A stretch of 6,315 bases of DNA from Pseudomonadota bacterium (lineage in GTDB: Bacteria; Desulfobacterota; Desulfobacteria; Desulfobacterales; ETH-SRB1). Made by a program: the position numbers and the translations under genes. The DNA lies in the NCBI GenBank assembly GCA_018897415.1, contig JAHIKR010000206.1, forward strand, positions 1 to 6,315, read 5' to 3'. The first letter of the stretch is position 1. Every line of letters starts with the position of its first letter. Below the pieces are notes generated by a model. The model did not search any database, had not been told where the DNA came from, and saw only the letters and a program-made list of their open reading frames with translations. Below are positions 1 to 6,141 of the stretch, piece by piece.

Positions 1-2
1 CT

Positions 3-1076
3 GGTATTGATGTCATTATGATTACCGGCGACCACCCTGATACAGCTTTAGCCATTGCTCAGAAAAGCGGAATTGTGGTGGATGGTCGGAATATGGCGGG
101 AGTCCTGACGGGAGATGTTCTGGAGCAGTTCACACAGGAACAGCTTATAGAGGCTCTGGGCAAGGGAGTTTCGATTTTTGCGCGAACGACTCCTGAGCAA
201 AAAATGAAAATCGTAGCCGCCCTTAAGGCTATGGACAAAGTCGTGGCCATGACCGGCGATGGGGTTAACGATGCTCCGGCCCTCAAAGCAGCCGATGTTG
301 GTATTGCTATGGGGAAAAAGGGCACTGATGTGGCCAGGGAGTCGGCGCAGATCGTCCTGTTGGATGATAATTTTGCTTCTATTGTAGCAGGAGTTGAAGA
401 GGGGCGAGCGATTTTCAGCAATATAAAGAAATTTACCAATTATGTGCTTGTGAGCAATGGACCTGAAATCCTACCATATCTTATTTATATTTTGCTGCCA
501 GTTCCTTTGGCCCTTACGGTGATTCAAATACTGTCTATTGATCTGGGAACGGATATCATTCCATCAATGGGGCTGGGGCAGGAACCCCCCGATCCCGAGG
601 AGATGCGTCGGCCTCCAAGGGAGCGAAGTGAGGGGCTTCTTACACGTCCTCTAATTATACACAGCTATTTGTTTCTTGGATTACTTGAGGCTCTGTGGTC
701 TATTTTTTTGTTTTTCTTTGTCCTTGTGGAGGGTGGATGGGAATACGGTCAGGAGCTTGCTTCAAACAACGCACTTTACCGTTCCGCAACAGGCATTGCT
801 TTGTCCACCATTCTGCTCATGCAAATCGGAAACCTTATAGGGCGACGTTTTATCTATCGTTCAGGCCTGGATATGGGTATCTTTAAGAATAAACTGATTT
901 TCTTCGGGATTATTATTCAGGTTGTATTTTCCTGGGCAGTCCTTTACTTTCCTCCGGCACAAAAAGTTCTTGCTACAGGGCCGGTTTCCATAGAGATTTA
1001 CTTCCTTGCCTGGTTCGGCATTCCTCTGATTTTCGGACTCGATTTCATTCGCAAGAAAGTTGCGCAACGCGGTTAG
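3..1076 (+). CDS. P2-type cation-transporting ATPase, C-terminal part (5' end outside window)
   Basis: The reading frame is open from the left edge, so the gene starts upstream and the ATG at 18 is internal. The visible 357 residues begin in the P domain with ITGDHPDTA (7-15), continue through the hinge motif ARTTPEQK (60-67) and carry the Mg-binding motif TGDGVNDAP (84-92). Membrane helices M5 to M10 follow from about residue 145. The phosphorylation DKTG motif and the nucleotide domain are not in view. M5 has SNGPEILP (151-158) and M6 has IDLGTD (179-184). These acidic positions resemble Na+/K+-ATPase alpha chains (PEITP, IDLGTD) more than SERCA, which has Asn at the first Asp of M6. Such pumps export or exchange cations across the inner membrane at the cost of ATP; the ion here is undetermined. 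The C-terminus is basic (IRKKVAQRG), and the stop codon falls inside the left arm of an inverted repeat. No functional link to the downstream genes is apparent. Confidence 0.95.
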   Translation, partial: GIDVIMITGDHPDTALAIAQKSGIVVDGRNMAGVLTGDVLEQFTQEQLIEALGKGVSIFARTTPEQKMKIVAALKAMDKVVAMTGDGVNDAPALKAADVGIAMGKKGTDVARESAQIVLLDDNFASIVAGVEEGRAIFSNIKKFTNYVLVSNGPEILPYLIYILLPVPLALTVIQILSIDLGTDIIPSMGLGQEPPDPEEMRRPPRERSEGLLTRPLIIHSYLFLGLLEALWSIFLFFFVLVEGGWEYGQELASNNALYRSATGIALSTILLMQIGNLIGRRFIYRSGLDMGIFKNKLIFFGIIIQVVFSWAVLYFPPAQKVLATGPVSIEIYFLAWFGIPLIFGLDFIRKKVAQRG

Positions 1077-1104
1077 CCCGCATTTCTCATGAACAACTCA
1101 TAAA
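1072..1104 (+). repeat. Left terminal inverted repeat of the MITE-like element
   Basis: This 33-bp arm pairs with the reverse complement of 1199-1231 at 30 of 33 positions; the mismatches are at 1076, 1081 and 1097. The TAG stop of the upstream ATPase (1074-1076) lies within its first five bases. Confidence 0.85.
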
Positions 1105-1198
1105 ACAATGCATAATATAATTGTATTATTGAAAGTTATAACTATCTTTGCCTGCTAAGCTGTTCAACACTTTGTTTATGGAATTTATAATAAATTTC

Positions 1199-1231
1199 TT
1201 TATGATTTGTTCATGAGAAATACGGGTTAAC
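1199..1231 (-). repeat. Right terminal inverted repeat of the MITE-like element
   Basis: The reverse complement of this arm reads GTTAACCCGTATTTCTCATG and so on, and matches the left arm at 30 of 33 positions. It ends about 10 bp before the candidate -35 box of the downstream operon. Confidence 0.85.
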
Positions 1232-1241
1232 AAGTTTTAGT

Positions 1242-1270
1242 TTGACAGTATTGTTCGCTCATTGTATTTA
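1242..1270 (+). promoter_or_regulatory. Candidate sigma-70 promoter for the AmmeMemoRadiSam-type operon
   Basis: A perfect -35 hexamer TTGACA (1242-1247) is followed by a 17-bp spacer and the hexamer TATTTA (1265-1270). The second is a weak match to TATAAT, with TG just upstream. Transcription would start near 1277 and leave a ~55-nt leader before the ATG at 1331. The site lies just outside the right end of the MITE-like element and is the only good promoter candidate ahead of the three overlapping genes. No operator was recognised. Confidence 0.5.
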
Positions 1271-1319
1271 TTTAATATACTTTCTTGTCCCTTACCCTTA
1301 CCCTCTAAGGTTTACAGGC

Positions 1320-1323
1320 AGGG
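1320..1323 (+). promoter_or_regulatory. Ribosome binding site for the gene starting at 1331
   Basis: AGGG lies 7 nt before the ATG at 1331. This modest Shine-Dalgarno sequence, together with the signal peptide that starts directly at this Met, decides against the upstream TTG at 1262. Confidence 0.5.
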
Positions 1324-1330
1324 TCGCTTC

Positions 1331-2827
1331 ATGAAGCAGATATTCAATCCTTTTATTAAATTTCTATTGGCCTTGTGCATGGTCAGCCTCCTCAGTATAG
1401 GGGGTGCACTTGCTGATGATGTTCGCAGGCCAGTTGTTGCAGGAATTTTTTATCCTTCCAATCAGTCTGATTTGCTCCAGACCATTGATAATCTTACTAT
1501 ACAGGCTAAAAATACTCAAATAAAGATTCCTCCAGAAAAATATCTAAAGGCTCTTATAATGCCACATGCAGGATATCCATGCTCCGGGTTTACAGCAGCC
1601 CATGCTTCACTTGTTCTCAGCGAAAAGCAGTTCAAAAAGGTTATTTTGCTTGGCCCAGACCATCGAGTAGGATTTATAAACGGAGCAATCAGCGATGTAG
1701 TCGCTTACCAGACTCCACTCGGCACAGTCAAGCTGCATGAAGACGCTGCAAAACTGCGCAACAAGTCAAATTTGTTCCATGCAAACAAGGCTTCTGATCT
1801 CAGCGAACATTCACTGGAGGTATTGTTGCCCTTTTTACAGTATTATTTAGAGGAATTTGAGATCATTCCGATTGTAATAAGCCAGGGTAATATTGGCGGA
1901 ATAACTCGTGAGATAGATATGTTTATAGATCAAAACACTCTTCTCGTGGCCAGTTCAGACCTTTCCCACTATCAACAATATGATCTGGCTGTAGAAACAG
2001 ATAAAGAAACCATTAAAATGATATTAAATCTGGATGCAGACAATTTGTTGAAGGGTTATAATTATGCGTGCGGAAAAGTGCCGATTCTTGTTCTTGTAAG
2101 CCTGGCCCGGCAATATGGATGGCAGCCGGTTTTGCTGCATTATTCAAACAGCGGCGATACCTGCGGCGGGCGCAGTCAAGTTGTCGGCTACGCAGCCATA
2201 GCATTTTATGGAGATAAGCATATGGAAGACAAAAAAAATGCAGGTCACAGGTTTTCTGACAGGCAGGGGCAGGTGCTGGGAAGGCTTGCGCGGCATACCC
2301 TTATGAAAGAGCTAAACAAAAAGATAGACTCTGCCGAGTCCAGAGTCCTGGAAGAAGCGCTTAAGGAGGATTGTTTTCAGGAGCATTTTGGCACCTTTGT
2401 TACCTTAAAGATTAACGGTCAGCTCAGAGGCTGTATGGGGAACATAACCGCATCTGAATCCGTGAAAGAAGGAGTCAAGCGTAATGCCATCAGTGCTGCT
2501 TTTCGTGATCCGCGATTTCCTCCCCTGAGAGCCGAAGAGCTGGAGCGTGTGGATATAGAGGTAAGCATACTCACCCAGCCGGAGCCACTAAAATACAGAG
2601 ATGGTGATGACCTGATTGCGAAACTGCGCGTTAATGTGGATGGTGTAATTATCCAGAAAGGATTTGCCAACGCAACTTTTTTGCCACAGGTATGGAAACA
2701 GCTTCCCCAACCTAAAGAATTCCTTGGTCATCTCTGTATGAAGGCAGGGATGTCATCAGATGCATGGCAAAAAGATAAACTGGAAGTTATGACCTACCAG
2801 GTTCAATATTTTGATGAAGAAAAATGA
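1331..2827 (+). CDS. Secreted MEMO1-AMMECR1 fusion (AmmeMemoRadiSam system proteins B and A)
   Basis: The protein has 498 residues. Residues 1-28 form a Sec signal peptide: basic start, hydrophobic run, then ALA-DD as a likely cleavage site. Residues ~31-295 are a MEMO1-type domain, a fold related to class III non-haem iron (LigB-like) dioxygenases. Visible conserved sites are PHAGY with H79, LLGPDH with H111, SEHSLE with H160, ASSDLSHY with D210 and H213, ACGKVPI with C247, and the end motif SGDTCGGRSQVVGYAA with C278. Human MEMO1 binds iron or copper through residues equivalent to several of these. Residues ~307-497 are an AMMECR1 domain, with LRGCMGNI (C368), AFRDPRFPPL (390-399) and the block DGVIIQKG, ATFLPQVW, EFLGHLC, KAGM (437-474). 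The two are usually separate proteins or domains of 180-300 residues, and both look complete here. The biochemical role is not established. The gene overlaps the next one by 14 bp. Confidence 0.93.
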   Translation: MKQIFNPFIKFLLALCMVSLLSIGGALADDVRRPVVAGIFYPSNQSDLLQTIDNLTIQAKNTQIKIPPEKYLKALIMPHAGYPCSGFTAAHASLVLSEKQFKKVILLGPDHRVGFINGAISDVVAYQTPLGTVKLHEDAAKLRNKSNLFHANKASDLSEHSLEVLLPFLQYYLEEFEIIPIVISQGNIGGITREIDMFIDQNTLLVASSDLSHYQQYDLAVETDKETIKMILNLDADNLLKGYNYACGKVPILVLVSLARQYGWQPVLLHYSNSGDTCGGRSQVVGYAAIAFYGDKHMEDKKNAGHRFSDRQGQVLGRLARHTLMKELNKKIDSAESRVLEEALKEDCFQEHFGTFVTLKINGQLRGCMGNITASESVKEGVKRNAISAAFRDPRFPPLRAEELERVDIEVSILTQPEPLKYRDGDDLIAKLRVNVDGVIIQKGFANATFLPQVWKQLPQPKEFLGHLCMKAGMSSDAWQKDKLEVMTYQVQYFDEEK

Positions 2828-4949
2828 ACGCGCTACACTGCTGGTTGTCATTGCCACCGGCATTTCTTCAGTGGCGGTGCAATTAATAACCATACGCGAA
2901 TTTCTTGCCCAGTTCCACGGTAACGAGTTTGTTATTTCTTTAATACTTTTCAGCTGGTTAATACTTGGTGGTATAGGAACGCTTGTAGCTCATCTGATTA
3001 CGCCACGTTACTGGCAGCCCAGTTCAAGCAGACTCTGCTGGCTTTCTTTCATTCTGGCCGCTCTATCAGCAGTTCAGATTTTTATTATTCGTGAATTGCG
3101 AGATTTTTTCTTTATTCACGGCAGTTCCGTTGGTTTTTATCCTACCCTTGCCTACATTTTTTTAACAATTGCTCCATATTGCCTGCTTTTAGGTTTTATT
3201 CTTCCTTACAGCCTTTTTGTGCTAAGAGCAGAAACACCGGATTATTCAGGCACACGCATTTATATTACTGATAATATAGGAGATATAACTGGAGGAGCGC
3301 TTTTTTCATTTGCTCTTGTTTTTCTGGTTACCCCGTTTAAGGGTATATTTATTGCCGGTCTTCCGCTTGTGATAGCATCATTTCTTCTTTTTTCATCAAC
3401 CAGAAAGCAGAGGAAATATTTAAAAATTATTATAGGTGCTGCCATTACACTATTAGTGCTGGTTATGGGCATTTCTTTTGAACCCTTTTCGCTTGCGCCT
3501 TCCGAGGGGAAGCTGGTTTATTATCATGAATCCCGTTACGGGCGGATTGCCGTTCATCAGGATAATGGGCAGTACACTCTTTTTATTGGTGGCGTTCCTG
3601 TATTCAGCAACCAGAATCAGAGCATTGCGGAAGAAACTATCCACTACCCTCTGGCCCAACTAGACAATCCGCAGAGCGCCCTCTTGATATCTGGCGAGGG
3701 TGGCATTGTGAAGGAGCTGAAAAAGCATGGCCTTAAAACAGTTGATTACGTTGAGCTTGATCCTGATATTATCTCTGTCCAGTTCAAGTTCGGTCTGATC
3801 GAAAATATTGAAGGATTGAATGTAATCAATCAGGATGGAAGGGCTTTTCTTGCGGATTCAGAGAAAATCTACGATATCATTATCTTAAATTTGCCGGAAC
3901 CAGACACGTTTCAGGTAAACAGGTTTTTTACCGATCAGTTTTTCAGCCTTGTAAAGAGACGACTTGCGCCAGATGGTGTTTTGAGTTTTTCTATGGAAGG
4001 TTACGATAATTACCTTGCCGAGCCACAGCGGCAGAAGCTTTCTTCTCTTTATAATACCGTAAAAAATCATTTTAAGCATGTTCTGCTTATGCCGGGGCTT
4101 AAGATATTTTTCCTCTGCCGGGATATTTCAATCCAGACGGATATTCCTGCCAGACTTGCAGAAAAAGGTATTATTACCCAGTACATAAGTGGCTATTATT
4201 ATGGAAATATAACTAAAGAAAGAATTTCAGATTTAAATGATCTGATGGATCCGAATACACCAAAAAACAGCGATGATTCTCCTTTTTTGATGAGAATGAT
4301 GTTTTCGCAGTGGTTCGCCAAATTTTCCACTTCGCCTGTTGGATTTATCGCTGCCCTTATAGTGCTTACCATTATATATCTGCTTCGTATTAAGCGGGAA
4401 GAATTTGTACTTTTTTCAACAGGATCCATGACCATGGGGAGCGAAATACTGGTTATCTTTGCTTTTCAGATATTTTATGGTTATATATATTTTAAAATAG
4501 GAATGATTGTAACAATCTTTCTGGCTGGTCTTTTGCCAGGGGCATTGCTGGGCGACAGACTGCGTAAAAAGGGAAAACAGATATTGGTACTGACCGATGG
4601 ACTGCTCATTACCATGATGGGCATCTTGATACTGGCGCTAAAGATGGGCGGGGATCGTCTGCCGCCATTCTTTTTTCTTGTTTTTGGCTTCATGGTTTCG
4701 CTTGCATGCGGGTTTCAGTTTCCTGTGGCTCTCCATTTGGGAGGGGGCGGAAATTCTGCTGTAACTAGATCTTTTTCAGCCGATTTAATCGGTGCTGCCT
4801 GCGGCACTCTGATTACCAGTTTGGTGCTTTTGCCTTATTTTGGGCTTATCTGGGCTGCGGCTGGATTAATATTTTTGAAGCTGGCAAGTTTGATCGTTAT
4901 TGGAACACATAATGAAAAGTATAAACAGGCGGGATTTTCTTTACTATAG
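2814..4949 (+). CDS. Polytopic membrane protein with central spermidine-synthase-like (SAM-fold) domain
   Basis: The protein has 711 residues. About seven hydrophobic helices (roughly 7-27, 39-60, 77-92, 112-136, 157-174, 177-194, 203-220) precede a soluble domain (~222-505), and about seven follow (509-524, 530-556, 561-579, 588-609, 617-640, 654-673, 676-697). The soluble domain is Rossmann-like and related to spermidine synthase, with SGEGGIVKEL (293-302) as the nucleotide loop, VDYVELDPDII (310-320) as the acidic strand motif, NQDGRAFL (339-346), and YDIIILNLPEP (353-363) where true synthases have an Asp-rich catalytic motif. The halves share similar motifs (DNIGDITGGALFSF, 153-166; DLIGAACGTLITS, 657-669), suggesting duplicated membrane units. 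Basic loops at 61-76, 195-204, 525-529 and 581-589 predict N-in/C-in with the soluble domain periplasmic. The start at ATG 2814 overlaps the upstream gene by 14 bp. The domain loses Asp residues needed for aminopropyl transfer, so polyamine synthesis is doubtful. The real function is unknown. Confidence 0.88.
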   Translation: MKKNERATLLVVIATGISSVAVQLITIREFLAQFHGNEFVISLILFSWLILGGIGTLVAHLITPRYWQPSSSRLCWLSFILAALSAVQIFIIRELRDFFFIHGSSVGFYPTLAYIFLTIAPYCLLLGFILPYSLFVLRAETPDYSGTRIYITDNIGDITGGALFSFALVFLVTPFKGIFIAGLPLVIASFLLFSSTRKQRKYLKIIIGAAITLLVLVMGISFEPFSLAPSEGKLVYYHESRYGRIAVHQDNGQYTLFIGGVPVFSNQNQSIAEETIHYPLAQLDNPQSALLISGEGGIVKELKKHGLKTVDYVELDPDIISVQFKFGLIENIEGLNVINQDGRAFLADSEKIYDIIILNLPEPDTFQVNRFFTDQFFSLVKRRLAPDGVLSFSMEGYDNYLAEPQRQKLSSLYNTVKNHFKHVLLMPGLKIFFLCRDISIQTDIPARLAEKGIITQYISGYYYGNITKERISDLNDLMDPNTPKNSDDSPFLMRMMFSQWFAKFSTSPVGFIAALIVLTIIYLLRIKREEFVLFSTGSMTMGSEILVIFAFQIFYGYIYFKIGMIVTIFLAGLLPGALLGDRLRKKGKQILVLTDGLLITMMGILILALKMGGDRLPPFFFLVFGFMVSLACGFQFPVALHLGGGGNSAVTRSFSADLIGAACGTLITSLVLLPYFGLIWAAAGLIFLKLASLIVIGTHNEKYKQAGFSLL
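4902..4905 (+). promoter_or_regulatory. Ribosome binding site for the radical SAM gene
   Basis: GGAA lies 6 nt before the ATG at 4912, inside the 3' end of the upstream gene. It favours ATG 4912 over the TTG at 4900, which overlaps this motif. Confidence 0.5.
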
Positions 4950-6102
4950 CGGAGCATTGCTATCTACTGCAATGTTTGCCGGTGTGTGCTGGCCCTTTGC
5001 CGGGGACAAGCATGTTACGTCTGGTCCCCATGATATCCGCGGCAGGGTGTTCAAAAAGGATGCGCCAAAAACATTGTGGAAATGGTCTCATGAAGGATTC
5101 CTTTATGATAAATTAGATGGCAACAAAGTTGTATGCGGCATCTGTCCTCACCGGTGTATGCTTGCACCGGGTGATCGCAGTGTCTGCCGTTCCAAGGTTA
5201 ATATAGACGGCAAGCTTTACAGCCTGACCTATGGAAATCCATGCGCAGTTCATAATGATCCTGTAGAAAAAAAGCCGCTTTTTCATTTCAGGCCAGGGTC
5301 AATGGTTTTTTCCCTTGCTACAACAGGATGCAATTTCCGCTGTTTGAATTGCCAGAACTGGGAAATTTCACAGGCAAAACCCCATGAAGTTCGCCATTAC
5401 GAGCTTTTCCCTGCTGAAGCGGTAGAGACGGCCCAGCGTTTGGGATCTGAATCTATTGCATACACATATTCAGAGGCTGTCACTTTTTTTGAATACATGA
5501 TTGACATTGCCAGACTGGCAAAGGGAAAAGGGCTGTATAATCTTTGGATTTCAAATGGTTACATTAATCAAGGTCCCCTGCTTGAGTTTTGCAAGGTGCT
5601 GGACGGAGCAAACATAAACCTTAAATCATACAGCGATGACATTTACAGGAAATTGAATGGCGGGCGGCTGCAACCAGTATTAAACACTTTAAAGACGTTG
5701 CATAAACAAAGAATTCATTTAGAAGTCACAACTCTGGTAGTGCCCGGATATATAGATGATGAAGAAATGATAAAAAAGATGTGTGGATGGATACTTGATA
5801 ATTTAGGGCCTGACTATCCTCTTCATTTTTTACGTTTTTTCCCTAAATACAAACTTGACAGGCTGCCACCCACACCAATTTCAATTTTGACTCGTTTCCG
5901 TGAATTAGCCATTAAGGAAGGTATCAGATATGTTTATGTCGGCAATGTCCCAAACCATGAAGGGAATAACACCTATTGCCATAATTGCAACAAGTTGTTG
6001 ATTGAACGCGAGGGCTATTTTTTGCCAGCGTATAATCTGGCAGGTAATAAATGCAAATTTTGCGGCGCTGAAATTCCGGGAGTATGGAATAATAAAGGAT
6101 AG
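4912..6102 (+). CDS. AmmeMemoRadiSam system radical SAM protein with Tat leader
   Basis: The protein has 396 residues. Residues 1-28 carry a twin-arginine motif (NRRDFLYY, 5-12) followed by a hydrophobic stretch, so export by Tat or N-terminal anchoring with the domain outside is predicted. The family-like part begins near residue 56. It has a first cysteine group, CGICPHRC plus GDRSVC (C75, C78, C82, C92), then the radical SAM [4Fe-4S] motif CNFRCLNC (C140, C144, C147) with the aromatic NW after it. The barrel follows, including ISNGYI (213-218), INLKSY (235-240), TTLVVPGYID (273-282) and FLRFFPKY (306-313). A C-terminal zinc-ribbon-like part has CHNC (C356, C359) and CKFC (C381, C384), ending in GAEIPGVW. 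This order matches the pyruvate-formate-lyase-activase-like radical SAM member of AmmeMemoRadiSam sets. Substrate and reaction are unknown. Usual relatives of ~340 residues lack the ~55-residue leader. The gene overlaps its upstream neighbour by 38 bp, so co-translation is likely. Confidence 0.94.
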   Translation: MKSINRRDFLYYSGALLSTAMFAGVCWPFAGDKHVTSGPHDIRGRVFKKDAPKTLWKWSHEGFLYDKLDGNKVVCGICPHRCMLAPGDRSVCRSKVNIDGKLYSLTYGNPCAVHNDPVEKKPLFHFRPGSMVFSLATTGCNFRCLNCQNWEISQAKPHEVRHYELFPAEAVETAQRLGSESIAYTYSEAVTFFEYMIDIARLAKGKGLYNLWISNGYINQGPLLEFCKVLDGANINLKSYSDDIYRKLNGGRLQPVLNTLKTLHKQRIHLEVTTLVVPGYIDDEEMIKKMCGWILDNLGPDYPLHFLRFFPKYKLDRLPPTPISILTRFRELAIKEGIRYVYVGNVPNHEGNNTYCHNCNKLLIEREGYFLPAYNLAGNKCKFCGAEIPGVWNNKG

Positions 6103-6111
6103 GTGGATAGG
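6097..6111 (+). repeat. Short tandem direct repeat GGATAGG over a stop codon
   Basis: GGATAGG occurs at 6097-6103 and again at 6105-6111, separated by one base. The first copy contains the stop codon of the radical SAM gene. The second copy runs into the left arm of the 20-bp inverted repeat. It is small and may be due to chance. Confidence 0.4.
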
Positions 6112-6131
6112 CTGAATAATTACAAATTTAC

Positions 6132-6134
6132 AGG
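6132..6134 (+). promoter_or_regulatory. Ribosome binding site for the gene starting at 6142
   Basis: AGG lies 7 nt before the ATG at 6142, which supports this start. Confidence 0.45.
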
Positions 6135-6141
6135 TTGAATA

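Larger units (their letters stand above)
1072..1231. mobile_element. MITE-like palindromic element, ~160 bp, non-coding
   Basis: Two 33-bp arms, 1072-1104 and 1199-1231, are inverted copies with three mismatches (30/33) and share the core ATTTCTCATGAACAA. The 94-bp centre is very AT-rich, has no convincing ORF and holds a near-palindrome at 1112-1129. Length, termini and lack of genes fit a miniature inverted-repeat transposable element mobilised by a transposase encoded elsewhere. The exact ends are ambiguous. If the ends are CCCG/CGGG (1077-1226), the flanks TTAG and TTAA could be a diverged 4-bp target duplication of a palindromic TTAA site, and that would also explain why the arms seem to extend outward. 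I cannot assign a transposase family. An alternative is a large RNA hairpin acting at the end of the ATPase transcript. Confidence 0.7.

Noticed and set aside
59..439. 126-residue open frame on the minus strand inside the ATPase
   Set aside because: It is fully antisense to a strongly conserved P domain, shows no recognisable protein features and has Ser/Arg-rich composition typical of a shadow frame.
1276..1281. TATACT as the -10 box
   Set aside because: It lies 28 bp from the TTGACA, too far for sigma-70; it could only work with a different -35 that I do not see.
1290..1302. Short TTACCC tandem repeat in the operon leader
   Set aside because: Only two copies are present, with no symmetry or known regulator match; probably chance.
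1262..1330. In-frame extension of the MEMO1-AMMECR1 gene to the TTG at 1262
   Set aside because: It lies in the candidate promoter, has no ribosome binding site, and would bury the signal peptide 23 residues inside the protein.
2811..2813. TTG start one codon before the membrane-protein ATG
   Set aside because: The adjacent ATG at 2814 is the better start codon; the difference is one residue.
4900..4911. TTG start four codons before the radical SAM ATG
   Set aside because: It overlaps the GGAA ribosome site, and ATG 4912 places the Tat motif at the usual distance from the N-terminus.
2814..4949. Annotation as a working spermidine synthase (speE)
   Set aside because: The catalytic Asp motif is changed, the domain is embedded in a 14-helix membrane protein, and no polyamine genes are nearby.
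4978..4998. Lipobox-like AGVC (C26) in the radical SAM leader
   Set aside because: Val at -1 does not fit a lipoprotein cleavage site, and the Tat motif explains the leader.
6103..6141. Rho-independent terminator after the radical SAM gene
   Set aside because: There is no GC-rich hairpin followed by a T-run; transcription may continue into the next gene.
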